Shown piece by piece: positions 17,034-25,433 of a stretch of 64,000 nt of DNA. The DNA comes from a bacterium (GTDB taxonomy: Bacteria > Patescibacteriota > Saccharimonadia > Saccharimonadales > UBA4665). The notes under the pieces were generated by a model that had not been told where the DNA came from, searched no databases, and saw only the letters and a program-made list of their open reading frames with translations. Position 1 is the first letter of the stretch. The number at the start of each line of letters is the position of its first letter. Location: the NCBI GenBank assembly GCA_021799595.1, contig JAJZAF010000003.1, forward strand, positions 1-64,000. The letters run 5' to 3'. The translations under genes were made by a program, and so were the position numbers.

Positions 17034-18290
17034 ATGAGATTGTCCCAGCTGTTTACTAAAACGTCTAAGAATATTCCAAGCGACGAAACTGCACGGAGCG
17101 CGCGTCTCCTTATTCAGGCTGGATACATTCATAAAGAAATGGCTGGTGCCTATGCATACTTACCCCTTGGTCTGGCAGTAATAGATAATATTAAAACAAT
17201 TATCAGAAAGGAAATGGATGAGCTTGGTGCGAGTGAGCTTCTTATGACTACGATGCAATCAAAAGACCTATGGCAGAAAACTGACCGTTGGGATGACCAG
17301 AAAGTAGATATTTGGTTTAAGACAGAATTGAAAAACGGCACGACTGTAGGTTTAGCATGGTCACACGAAGAGCCAATCGTGGCGATGATGAAGGACTATC
17401 TGTCAAGCTACAGAGACCTGCCGGTAGCAGTCTATCAATTTCAAAATAAGTTGAGGAATGAGCTACGAGCTAAAAGTGGTATTTTACGTGGACGAGAGTT
17501 CTTGATGAAGGACCTTTATGCTTTCTCGACAAGCGCGGAAGAATTGCAAGACTTCTATGATCGGGTTAGTGATGCATATATGCGGATTTTTGCAGCTGTT
17601 GGGCTTGGCAATGACACCTACCTTACATACGCTTCTGGTGGGGCGTTTACCCAATTCAGCCATGAGTTTCAAACTGTTACTGAAATTGGCGAAGACACTA
17701 TTTATCTTAGCAAAGCCAGACGTCTGGCTGTTAATAAGGAAGTGTACAAAGATGACGTACTGGCACAGCTCGGTCTTAATAAAGAGGACCTAGAAGAAAT
17801 GAAGGCTGCCGAGGTGGGAAACATCTTTAATTTCGGTTCAACAAAAAGTGAACAACTCGGAGTGACATTTACTGACCAATCAGGCCATGAAAAACCGGTT
17901 TACCTAAGTTCTTATGGTATTGGAATATCGAGACTAATGGGTGTTATTGCTGAGCACTTTGCTGACGATAAAGGGCTCGTCTGGCCAACAGCGGTAGCGC
18001 CTGCTCAAGTTCATCTCATTCGGCTTGGCGAAGCTAGCCAGGTGGTCAAACAAGCCGACAAACTCTATAGTAGCTTGACAGCGGCGCACGTTTCGGTACT
18101 ATATGATGACCGTGATGAGCGAGCAGGTAAAAAGTTTGCCGATGCCGATCTAATTGGTATACCAAATCGGGTGCTTGTGAGCGATAAGACGGTCAATGAC
18201 GTCAGCTATGAATGGAAATCTCGTACCAGCGATGAATCAGAGCTGATGAGCGAAGAACAGCTATTAAAAACGCTGGCTATTAAGGACTGA
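17034..18290 (+). CDS. proS: Prolyl-tRNA synthetase, short form without editing insertion
   Basis: Charges tRNA-Pro. Class II motifs are visible: MAGAYAYLPLG near the start, RNELRAKSGILRGREFLMKD (motif 2), SYGIGISRLMGV (motif 3), then the C-terminal anticodon-binding domain. At 418 aa it lacks the roughly 180-residue INS editing domain that most bacterial ProRS carry between motifs 2 and 3, so clearance of Ala-tRNA-Pro would need another factor. It would normally lie next to rseP, but the accessory island 12184-16990 separates them. Confidence 0.95.
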   Translation: MRLSQLFTKTSKNIPSDETARSARLLIQAGYIHKEMAGAYAYLPLGLAVIDNIKTIIRKEMDELGASELLMTTMQSKDLWQKTDRWDDQKVDIWFKTELKNGTTVGLAWSHEEPIVAMMKDYLSSYRDLPVAVYQFQNKLRNELRAKSGILRGREFLMKDLYAFSTSAEELQDFYDRVSDAYMRIFAAVGLGNDTYLTYASGGAFTQFSHEFQTVTEIGEDTIYLSKARRLAVNKEVYKDDVLAQLGLNKEDLEEMKAAEVGNIFNFGSTKSEQLGVTFTDQSGHEKPVYLSSYGIGISRLMGVIAEHFADDKGLVWPTAVAPAQVHLIRLGEASQVVKQADKLYSSLTAAHVSVLYDDRDERAGKKFADADLIGIPNRVLVSDKTVNDVSYEWKSRTSDESELMSEEQLLKTLAIKD

Positions 18291-18294
18291 GCGT

Positions 18295-18373
18295 TGCTAT
18301 AATGGGCAAAGCGTACGAGGATCCCATATAACTTTGTGAGACTACCATTTCGTAGTCAAGGAGGACAGGGCTA
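18295..18373 (+). promoter_or_regulatory. greA promoter and hairpin leader
   Basis: An extended -10 TGCTATAAT (18295-18303) starts a leader of about 65 nt. It contains the hairpin GACTAC/GTAGTC (18340-18345 with 18352-18357, 6-nt loop). The strong SD AAGGAGG follows directly, 9 nt before ATG 18374. The hairpin touches the SD and may tune translation. Confidence 0.55.
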
Positions 18374-18832
18374 ATGAAGAAATTGTTTCGATTGACTCAA
18401 AGCGGTGTTGATGAACTGAAAACCGAACTCGATAATCTCGTCGCTAAGCGCAGCGACATTGCCGATGCTATTAAAACTGCTCGTGAACTCGGGGACCTAG
18501 CCGAGAATGCTGAATACCAGTCGGCCAAAGCAGAGCAAGATCGAAATGAGACAAGGATCGCAGATATTGAAAACATCCTTCAAAATGTCGAGATTATTAA
18601 AAAACCCCACGGTGACAGCAAAGTACAACTTGGCTCAACCGTGAAACTGAAAAGTGGTGGGAAAATGAAGGAGTTTCAGGTTGTTGGTACCGTTGAAGCT
18701 GACCCATTGAGTGGTAAGATTTCTGATGAATCCCCGATTGGCCAGGCGCTGCTTGGGAAGAAGGTAGGCGATCGTGTCGAGATTGCCACTCCAACCGACG
18801 TTACGGCGTACAAAGTGATCAGCATCAATTAA
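18374..18832 (+). CDS. greA: Transcription elongation factor GreA
   Basis: Rescues backtracked RNA polymerase by stimulating transcript cleavage. It has an N-terminal coiled coil (residues about 1-75) with the acidic tip GDLAENAEYQSAK, which carries the catalytic acidic pair, and a C-terminal FKBP-like domain (LGSTVKLKSGG to SPIGQALLGKKVGD). The 152-aa length is normal. It has its own promoter and strong SD. lysS follows after 23 bp. Confidence 0.96.
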   Translation: MKKLFRLTQSGVDELKTELDNLVAKRSDIADAIKTARELGDLAENAEYQSAKAEQDRNETRIADIENILQNVEIIKKPHGDSKVQLGSTVKLKSGGKMKEFQVVGTVEADPLSGKISDESPIGQALLGKKVGDRVEIATPTDVTAYKVISIN

Positions 18833-18855
18833 TAAAGCCAACAGAGAAACATTTT

Positions 18856-20394
18856 ATGCAGTGGCTGAACACAATTGCTGACGATCTTATTGCCAGGCGG
18901 CCAGAGGGAGAGATTTTAATTGAATCCGGTGCCTCTCCTTCTGGCATATACCATTTAGGTCATATGCGCGAACTAATGACCGCAGATGCCATTATGCTGG
19001 AGCTGAATCGCCGTGGTCGAAAGGCCAGACATATCCATTACGTTGATGATATGGATGCTTTTCGCAAAGTGCCGCATAACGTACCACCGGAATATGAAAA
19101 ATATCTTATGATGCCACTTTGCGATATACCAGCACCAGATGGTTCCGATCAATCTTACGCCGAGTATTTTCTTCGAGATCTAATTACAGCCTGTAAGTAT
19201 CTCGGTATATCTGCCGAATTTATTCGCTCGCACGAACGTTATAGAGAAGGTTCGTTTGTATCAGTCATTGAACAAGCGCTGACTCATATTTCTGAAACAC
19301 GCCAGATTTTAAAAACTATTTCCGGACACAGTCTCCCGGAAAACTGGGGACCATTTCAGGTCCTTGAAGGAGACGGAAAGTTATATAATCGAGAATTACT
19401 TGCTCTCGATACTGCTACCCACACCATAACGTACCTAAATGGTAGCAATAGCAAACAAGTTGCCAGCTATGCAGACGGACATGTGAAGCTTGATTGGCGG
19501 GTCGATTGGCCTGGTCGATGGTGGCTTATGAAAGTCGATTGTGAACCGTCTGGTCGTGATCATATGACGAAGGGAGGGTCATACGATACAGGTGCAAAGA
19601 TCATGCATGATATCTATGGTGCAGAACCGCCATACCCTGTCAGCTATGACTTTATTAACATGGCAGGTGATACTAAAAAGATGAGCGCTAGCAAAGGGAC
19701 GGGACTATCAGTCAGTGAGGCTATCCGACTATTGCCACCGGAAGTAATTCGTTTTTTTGTCTTTCGATCGCCACCTACTAAGCGTCTCTACTTTGATCCG
19801 GTTAATGATGTTGTGCGCCTGATTGATGAGTATGCTGCCCTGGTTGCCAAAAGTAACCGAAGTGATAGTGAGGCGCAGCTATTGTACCTAACAACAAGCG
19901 GTAACGCTCATAAGCAAACAGTCAGTCAGATACCGTTCTCGCTCCTCGTCAGTGCCTACCAAACTGCTCTTAAGAATCCTGACCAAACGATTACCACTAT
20001 TCGTCGCAGCGAGTATAAGGATCTGGCAGATAGTGAAGCAGATCAAATCAGAGAAGAACTGGTGTATATTGAAGAATGGCTTAAAACTCGAGCACCGGAC
20101 AATATCAAATTTCAGTTGCTGGACTCTATCCAGCCAGCGGACTTTAGTGAAGATCAGCGCCAATTTTTAAATAAGCTGGCCGATGTGCTTACAGATGCCC
20201 CGGCCGAAGCAGACGGAAGCTGGTTCCACCAAGCCGTCTATTCCCAGAAAGATAATGTCCAGCTGTCACCGAAGGAAATGTTTCAGACGCTGTATAAAGT
20301 GCTTATTGGCAAAGATTCTGGTCCAAGAGTAGGTTGGTTCTTGAGTATTCTTCCTAGAGATTGGCTTATGAAACGGCTACGGCTTGAGGAATAA
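18856..20394 (+). CDS. lysS: Class I lysyl-tRNA synthetase
   Basis: Charges tRNA-Lys with a Rossmann (class I) catalytic domain rather than the class II fold used by most bacteria. The signature motifs are HLGHM (HIGH motif, SGIYHLGHMRE) and KKMSASKG (KMSKS motif). The C-terminal helical anticodon-binding domain follows, and 512 aa is typical. Class I LysRS is the archaeal-type enzyme, found in only some bacterial groups. The zincin gene starts 4 bp after its stop. Confidence 0.95.
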   Translation: MQWLNTIADDLIARRPEGEILIESGASPSGIYHLGHMRELMTADAIMLELNRRGRKARHIHYVDDMDAFRKVPHNVPPEYEKYLMMPLCDIPAPDGSDQSYAEYFLRDLITACKYLGISAEFIRSHERYREGSFVSVIEQALTHISETRQILKTISGHSLPENWGPFQVLEGDGKLYNRELLALDTATHTITYLNGSNSKQVASYADGHVKLDWRVDWPGRWWLMKVDCEPSGRDHMTKGGSYDTGAKIMHDIYGAEPPYPVSYDFINMAGDTKKMSASKGTGLSVSEAIRLLPPEVIRFFVFRSPPTKRLYFDPVNDVVRLIDEYAALVAKSNRSDSEAQLLYLTTSGNAHKQTVSQIPFSLLVSAYQTALKNPDQTITTIRRSEYKDLADSEADQIREELVYIEEWLKTRAPDNIKFQLLDSIQPADFSEDQRQFLNKLADVLTDAPAEADGSWFHQAVYSQKDNVQLSPKEMFQTLYKVLIGKDSGPRVGWFLSILPRDWLMKRLRLEE

Positions 20395-20398
20395 AGAG

Positions 20399-20767
20399 AT
20401 GTTTGTGGTTAGTAATGATGAATTTCAGATACTCATTGGTGAAGCTCTTGGTGAGCTGCCTGGTGAACATGCTAGAAACATTAAAAACGTTGCCATCTTG
20501 TATGAGGAGGAGCCGACACCATCGCAGCGGCAGAAGGCCAAACTTCGTGCTCATCAAACATTGCTCGGACTCTACGAAGGCGTACCGCTTAGTCAGCGCC
20601 AAGGAATGACACGCATATTGCCCGATACCATTACTCTATTCAAGCAGCCGCTTGAGGCGCTCGCCACTAATTCAACTGAACTAAAAGAACAGATTAAACA
20701 TACACTCTGGCATGAGATTGCCCACTACTACGGTCTAAATCATGATCAGATACGTGCTTTAGAGTAG
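20399..20767 (+). CDS. Zincin-type metallopeptidase family protein (PF06262-like)
   Basis: A 122-residue cytoplasmic protein with a single HEIAHYYGLNH motif (HExxH plus a third His) near the C-terminus, as in the small zincin-like metallopeptidases next to core genes in many bacteria. The substrate is unknown. ATG 20399 is chosen because GAGG within the lysS stop region serves as SD. The TTG at 20384 would overlap lysS. It is probably translated from the lysS mRNA. Confidence 0.8.
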   Translation: MFVVSNDEFQILIGEALGELPGEHARNIKNVAILYEEEPTPSQRQKAKLRAHQTLLGLYEGVPLSQRQGMTRILPDTITLFKQPLEALATNSTELKEQIKHTLWHEIAHYYGLNHDQIRALE

Positions 20768-20924
20768 GTTAGGTTAAATACGCTTATGCTATCTAGCAAC
20801 AACTTCTGATCTCGCCCTGAGAATCCTCCTCTAATCTACTAAGTATTGCTTCGAAAATAGTAAAACGCTGTATTGGCTCATTTAAAGTAGTTCCCGAAAT
20901 ATTTGAAAGCCTACACACATGCTT

Positions 20925-20930
20925 TATAAT
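20925..20930 (+). promoter_or_regulatory. -10 box of the small membrane protein gene
   Basis: A perfect TATAAT that ends 9 nt before ATG 20940. No good -35 box is seen. The predicted leader is about 3 nt. Confidence 0.5.
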
Positions 20931-20939
20931 GATGAATAG

Positions 20940-21269
20940 ATGAGTTTTTCAGTACGTGGGTCAGCCCAAACAATTAATACAAAAAACTATAAACAAAGCC
21001 TCTGGGGTAAGTTTTGGCGTGATAATGAAGGAAAGGTTGTCATCTTTCAATGGCCTAATATCTGGCTTGTTATATGGGTCATTTGTGAATTTATTGCTAT
21101 CTTGTCTTCTTCTAAGAGTATTTACAATGTTACCTGGTGGGTGGGGACCGTTGCTTTAGCAATTTGGGCGCTTCTTGAAATTGTTAAAGGAGTAAATTAT
21201 TTCCGTCGATTACTTGGTTTTCTAGTAGCTTTGCTTATTGTCATAAGTATCTTTAATATAGGGTTATAG
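20940..21269 (+). CDS. Small membrane protein of unknown function
   Basis: 109 residues. A polar start is followed by about three membrane helices (residues about 36-55, 61-80 and 87-107). The segment NEGKVVIFQWPNIWLVIWVIC suggests a short amphipathic stretch before the first helix. No motif is recognised. The DUF427 gene follows 2 bp later, so the two share an mRNA. Confidence 0.65.
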   Translation: MSFSVRGSAQTINTKNYKQSLWGKFWRDNEGKVVIFQWPNIWLVIWVICEFIAILSSSKSIYNVTWWVGTVALAIWALLEIVKGVNYFRRLLGFLVALLIVISIFNIGL

Positions 21270-21271
21270 AT

Positions 21272-21577
21272 ATGAAAGCTATCTGGAACGGGAAGGTTAT
21301 TGCGGAAGCGGATAAGCAAGACCTTATCTATATTGAACAAAACTGGTACTTTCCACCGAAAAGCGTCAGACAAGAGTTCTTAAGAAAAAGCGACACCCCG
21401 TATACTTGTCCGTGGAAAGGCAAGTGTCAGTATTTTGATGTAGGCCAAAACGACGAGTGGAGTAAAGACAATGCCTGGAGCTACCCACAGCCTAAGCCAA
21501 GTTCGTTAGATGTTGTGAAGAAAGACTATGCTAACTATGTTGCTTTCTGGCGCGACGTAAGTATTGAGGATAACTAA
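21272..21577 (+). CDS. DUF427 family protein
   Basis: 101 residues matching the DUF427 pattern: MKAIWNGKVIAEAD, IYIEQNWYFPP, TPYTCPWKGKCQYFDV and VAFWRDV at the end. The family is a small beta-rich fold widespread in bacteria, with no settled biochemical role. Its final 4 bp overlap the end of the convergent msrA, so no terminator separates them. Confidence 0.85.
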   Translation: MKAIWNGKVIAEADKQDLIYIEQNWYFPPKSVRQEFLRKSDTPYTCPWKGKCQYFDVGQNDEWSKDNAWSYPQPKPSSLDVVKKDYANYVAFWRDVSIEDN

Positions 21578-22125
21578 CTGTTTGACACCAGCAGTTTAGC
21601 AAACTCTCGTCTTAATTTGGCAAGTTTAGGAGTAATAATGGCTTGACAGTAACCAGTGTTTGGATTTCGATCATAGAAATTCTGATTGTATTCTTCGGCT
21701 GGCCAGAACTTCTGAAAGGGAACAATTTGAGTAACGACAGGGTTTTCATATTGTACGGCAGCGAAATTTTTAGTTACATCTTCGGCGACCGTTTTTTGAG
21801 AGTTACTATGATAAAAAATAATTGAACGATATTCTTCACCAACATCATTGCCTTGTGCATTGAGTGTTGTCGGATCGTGCATCACATAAAAAATCTCAAG
21901 CAATTTACGGTAGCTAATGACCTTTGAGTCAAATACAAATTGAATAACTTCGGCGTGGCCTGTATTTCCTCGATATACTTGTTCAGCAGTGGGATGCTTA
22001 ATGTAGCCGCCGCTATAGCCTGAAGTGACCAAACTTACACCATGTACTCGCGAGTAAAAAGCTTCAAGACACCAGAAACAACCCCCACCGAGAGTAACAA
22101 GATTAGCTGAATATCTAGAGCTCAT
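21574..22125 (-). CDS. msrA: Peptide methionine sulfoxide reductase A
   Basis: Reduces the S form of methionine sulfoxide in oxidised proteins. The catalytic Cys lies in GGGCFWCLEAFY near the N-terminus, and the family block GHAEVIQFVFD and the C-terminal YCQAII segment are also present. The 183-aa length is normal. It is a single-domain protein with no MsrB fusion. It is divergent from the HAD gene, 59 bp away. Confidence 0.95.
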   Translation of the reverse strand: MSSRYSANLVTLGGGCFWCLEAFYSRVHGVSLVTSGYSGGYIKHPTAEQVYRGNTGHAEVIQFVFDSKVISYRKLLEIFYVMHDPTTLNAQGNDVGEEYRSIIFYHSNSQKTVAEDVTKNFAAVQYENPVVTQIVPFQKFWPAEEYNQNFYDRNPNTGYCQAIITPKLAKLRREFAKLLVSNS

Positions 22126-22184
22126 ATAGTAGTATAGTAACGAGCTTGTTTATAAGCGTAAATATATTAGAAGTAAAAGTAAAT

Positions 22185-22811
22185 ATGAGTGCAATCATTT
22201 TTGACATGGACGGTACTATCGCTGACAGCTTTGATTACGTCATTGACTTCTTAGTCAAATATGCCAAACAGCCACCTCTTACTGAAGAAAAAAAACAGAC
22301 CCTTCGGGGACTATCGATGCGAGATATAGCTCGCCGGTTAGGTTATCACTGGTGGGACGCTCCTCGTTTGTATATCCTTGGTCGCCGTCGTATGAAAAAA
22401 ACAATTCAAAAACACTATCTACAGCCGTTTCATGGCATGCCAGAGGTTATCCAAAAGCTACACAATGAGGGCCATGAACTGTTTATTCTGAGCACTAATT
22501 CACTCAGAAATATTCACCATTTCCTAGAAGGTCAGAAAATTCGTAACTATTTTGTCGATATCTATGCTGGTATAGGGGTATTTAATAAAGCTCCGGGCCT
22601 GAAACGATTATTAAAAGAGCAGCACCTGAGGTCCGAAGATGCTATATATGTCTGCGATGAGTTACGAGACATTGAAGCTGCCCAGAGTGTTGGTGTTCGT
22701 ACTATTGCGGTTACATGGGGATTTGCTCGTCGCCGTAATCTCGTCACTATCCAGCCAACAGCCCTGGCTGATACGCCAGAAGAGCTGATGCGCATACTTG
22801 AAGAAGTCTAA
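22185..22811 (+). CDS. HAD-superfamily hydrolase, phosphoglycolate phosphatase-like
   Basis: 208 residues with the haloacid dehalogenase fold: motif I FDMDGTIADS with the nucleophilic Asp, motif II STNS, a Lys in the GVFNKAPGLKRL region and motif IV CDELRDIEAAQSVGV. The helical cap of Gph/PpaX-type phosphatases lies between motifs I and II. It probably removes phosphate from a small molecule, but the substrate cannot be read from sequence. ATG 22185 begins MSAIIFDMDG; the upstream ATG at 22146 would add an unlikely tail. Confidence 0.85.
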   Translation: MSAIIFDMDGTIADSFDYVIDFLVKYAKQPPLTEEKKQTLRGLSMRDIARRLGYHWWDAPRLYILGRRRMKKTIQKHYLQPFHGMPEVIQKLHNEGHELFILSTNSLRNIHHFLEGQKIRNYFVDIYAGIGVFNKAPGLKRLLKEQHLRSEDAIYVCDELRDIEAAQSVGVRTIAVTWGFARRRNLVTIQPTALADTPEELMRILEEV

Positions 22812-22820
22812 GATCCTCCT

Positions 22821-22829
22821 GCTACAATA
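22821..22829 (+). promoter_or_regulatory. Extended -10 of the PD-(D/E)XK nuclease gene
   Basis: TGC then TACAAT, ending 6 nt before ATG 22836. No convincing -35 at the right distance. Predicted leaderless start. Confidence 0.5.
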
Positions 22830-22835
22830 GAGATA

Positions 22836-23636
22836 ATGACAGCACGAGAACGAAGCGCACCATACCGCCCGGGTCAGACGGAGTCATATAAGGTCTCACG
22901 TTCTAAAATTGAACTTTTCATGCAGTGTCCGCGTTGTTTTTGGCTGGATATGCGTTATAAGATCAGACGCCCCAGTTCACCGCCGTTTAATATCAATAAG
23001 ACGATTGATGAACTCTTTAAAAAGGAGTTTGACATGTATAGATCGCAGAAGAAACCACATCCACTTATGAGCGACAACCAAATCAAAGCAATTCCCTATG
23101 ATCACGAAAAATTAAATATCTGGCGGGCTAATTTTACCGGTGTTAGTGTACTGCACAAACCAACTAATTTTCATGTCTTCGGTGCGGTGGATGACATCTG
23201 GATTGATGATGACGAACAGTTGATCGTGGTGGACTATAAGGCGACTTCGAAAGCCAGCGGTGTTTCTATTGATGCTGACTGGCAGCTTAGCTATAAGCGG
23301 CAAATGGAAATATATCAATGGCTACTCAGACAAAATGAATTCACTGTTAGTGATACTGGCTACTTTGTGTATACCAACGCTCGTATTGATCTTGACGGTT
23401 TCGGTGATCGGCTGGAATTTGTGACAAAATTGCTTTCATATACAGGTAGTGATACGTGGGTGGAGCCGACACTGATAAGTATGAAAGCATGTATGGAGAG
23501 TGATGATATGCCAGAAGTGGGGGAGTCAGCAATGGGTGGTTCTTGTGAGTATTGTAGCTACGCCCGGGCTCGTACTCAGCTTACCCTAAGCTCTATAAAA
23601 GAAACCCGAGTAAAATCACGCCCTCACAAGAGTTAG
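22836..23636 (+). CDS. RecB-like PD-(D/E)XK nuclease with possible iron-sulfur cysteines
   Basis: 266 residues of the PDDEXK_1 type. The N-terminal SRSKIELFMQCPRCFW motif is followed by the catalytic core: GAVDDIW supplies the metal Asp, VVDYKATSK is the D-x-K motif and QMEIYQWLL is the Gln-motif helix. C31 and C34 at the start and C237 and C240 near the end could hold a 4Fe-4S cluster, as in Cas4 and AddB nucleases. There is no CRISPR locus here. The extended -10 TGCTACAAT (22821-22829) ends 6 nt before ATG, so the mRNA is probably leaderless. Confidence 0.85.
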   Translation: MTARERSAPYRPGQTESYKVSRSKIELFMQCPRCFWLDMRYKIRRPSSPPFNINKTIDELFKKEFDMYRSQKKPHPLMSDNQIKAIPYDHEKLNIWRANFTGVSVLHKPTNFHVFGAVDDIWIDDDEQLIVVDYKATSKASGVSIDADWQLSYKRQMEIYQWLLRQNEFTVSDTGYFVYTNARIDLDGFGDRLEFVTKLLSYTGSDTWVEPTLISMKACMESDDMPEVGESAMGGSCEYCSYARARTQLTLSSIKETRVKSRPHKS

Positions 23637-23671
23637 AAAGTGACCTCTCCTTCATATATAATGGATGAGAT

Positions 23672-24967
23672 ATGCTAGATATACAGATTATACGAGATAA
23701 TCCTATGTTGGTGTCTGAGAAGGCTGCCCAAAAAGGCTACCCAGTTGATGTAGAGCAATTACTTGGCTTTGATAATGAGCGCCGTAAACTCTGGCAACAA
23801 ATTGAGGATACCCGTCGTCAGCGAAATAAGTTGAGCAGTAGCGCCAGAGGTGAAAAACCAAACCAAGAACAAATTTCTGCCGGGCGTGCTGTAAAAGATA
23901 AATTAGCCAAGCTGGAACATCAATTGGCGGCTATTGAGCAGCAATTTCAGGACCTTCTGAATACAGTTCCGAACATGCCTCTTGAGGATGTGCCGATTGG
24001 TGAAAGTGAAGAACAAAATGTCGTTGTGAGAGAATGGGGGACAAAGCCAGATTTTGACTTTCAACCGAAAAACCACTGGCAAATTGGTGAAGCCAAAGGC
24101 TGGATAGATAAAGAACGGGCGGTTAAAGTAGCAGCTGCTCGTTTCGTTTACCTCAAAGGTGATCTCGTACTCATGGAATTGGCGCTCTGGCAATTTGCAC
24201 TGAGTGTCTTGACTGACGAGGCTGCTATTAAACGTATTGCGTCTCATAATAATCTCCAGGTTAGCCACAAGCCGTTTATGCCAGTGCTGCCACCGGCAGT
24301 GGCTAAGAGGGCAGTTTATGAGGCAACCGGTCGGCTGAATAAAGAGGAGCAGACTTATAAAATAGAAAACGAGGATCTATGGCTAAATGCCAGTGCTGAG
24401 CATACACTTGCGCCAATGTACTTGAATGAAATTATTGTTGAAGCTAATCTGCCGCTCCGCTATGTTGGTTACACTACGGCCTTTCGCCGTGAGGCCGGTA
24501 CCTACGGCAAAGACATGGAAGGAATTTTGCGTTTGCACCAATTCAATAAGCTGGAGATGGAGTGTTTCACGTCTCGTGAACAATCGCTTGATGAGCATCA
24601 GTTACTAGTTGCTATTCAAGAATATCTTATGCAGCAGCTAGGACTGCCGTATCGATTACTGAATAAATGCACAGCTGAGATTGGTTTTCCCAATGCTCAC
24701 GGTATGGACATTGAGGTCTGGCTGCCCAGCCAAGGTAAATACAGGGAAACTCATACGGCCGATTATATTACTGACTTTCAAGCTCGATCCATGAAAACCC
24801 GTGTTCGTCGTACGAGCGGCGATATTGAATTTGTCCATACGAATGATGCTACGGTTTTTTCCGAACGTCCACTCATCGCTATAATAGAGAATTTTCAGAC
24901 TTCTAAGGGTAATGTCCGTGTGCCGGCGGTACTCCAACCTTTTATGGGTGGTCGTAGTGAGATATAG
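23672..24967 (+). CDS. serS: Seryl-tRNA synthetase
   Basis: Charges tRNA-Ser. The N-terminal coiled-coil arm (residues about 25-105) contacts the long variable arm of the tRNA. The class II catalytic domain shows TAFRREAGTYGKDMEGILRLHQF (motif 2 region, split here by description) and a conserved C-terminal NDATVFSERPLIAIIENFQ (motif 3). Length (431 aa) is normal. TATAAT (23657-23662) ends 9 nt before ATG 23672. hpf follows after 14 bp. Confidence 0.96.
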   Translation: MLDIQIIRDNPMLVSEKAAQKGYPVDVEQLLGFDNERRKLWQQIEDTRRQRNKLSSSARGEKPNQEQISAGRAVKDKLAKLEHQLAAIEQQFQDLLNTVPNMPLEDVPIGESEEQNVVVREWGTKPDFDFQPKNHWQIGEAKGWIDKERAVKVAAARFVYLKGDLVLMELALWQFALSVLTDEAAIKRIASHNNLQVSHKPFMPVLPPAVAKRAVYEATGRLNKEEQTYKIENEDLWLNASAEHTLAPMYLNEIIVEANLPLRYVGYTTAFRREAGTYGKDMEGILRLHQFNKLEMECFTSREQSLDEHQLLVAIQEYLMQQLGLPYRLLNKCTAEIGFPNAHGMDIEVWLPSQGKYRETHTADYITDFQARSMKTRVRRTSGDIEFVHTNDATVFSERPLIAIIENFQTSKGNVRVPAVLQPFMGGRSEI

Positions 24968-24981
24968 AGGAGCAATAAAGT

Positions 24982-25344
24982 ATGCTAGCGAAGTTTGAGG
25001 TACATGCTATTCATCTTCAGCGAGATGACAAGCTCAAACAATATGTGAACAAAAAAATTGGCACACTCGATCGTTACTTACCTCGACATACCAAAAAAAG
25101 CGCTCATGGCGAAGTCTACCTTAAAGAAATTCCAGTTAAAGGCAACAAACATAGCCAGTGCGAGGTTACATTCTTTTTGCCCAAGCAGACTGTCGTGGCT
25201 GCTGGCACAGCGAGCAGCATATATGCGGCGGTAGACCTGGCTCGAGATAAAATGAAACATCAGCTGAGAGTATATAAGGATACACATGCCAGCGGTCGTT
25301 TCCGTCGTCATATAGTGGCACGTTTACGACGTCGAAGAAGATAA
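24982..25344 (+). CDS. hpf: Ribosome hibernation promoting factor, short form
   Basis: Binds the 30S decoding centre in slow growth and keeps ribosomes inactive but intact. A single sigma54-modulation/S30EA domain is visible, with VYLKEIPVKGNKHSQCEVTF and AAVDLARDKMKHQLRVYKD. At 120 aa it lacks the dimerisation domain of long HPF, so it should behave like short HPF or RaiA. SD GAGGAG lies 9 nt before ATG. The order hpf-secA-prfB is also found in Bacillus. Confidence 0.92.
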   Translation: MLAKFEVHAIHLQRDDKLKQYVNKKIGTLDRYLPRHTKKSAHGEVYLKEIPVKGNKHSQCEVTFFLPKQTVVAAGTASSIYAAVDLARDKMKHQLRVYKDTHASGRFRRHIVARLRRRRR

Positions 25345-25373
25345 ACAGTGTCGCTTTTCAGATAAAAACCGGT

Positions 25374-25379
25374 TATAAT
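25374..25379 (+). promoter_or_regulatory. -10 box of secA
   Basis: A perfect TATAAT. TCGCTT at 25351-25356, 17 bp upstream, is a weak -35. The leader to ATG 25434 is about 48 nt and includes AGGGG. Confidence 0.5.
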
Positions 25380-25433
25380 TGGAGCCTATATTGGCAAGCA
25401 AATGTGATAGAGAGGGGCAAAAGATACCTTTGC

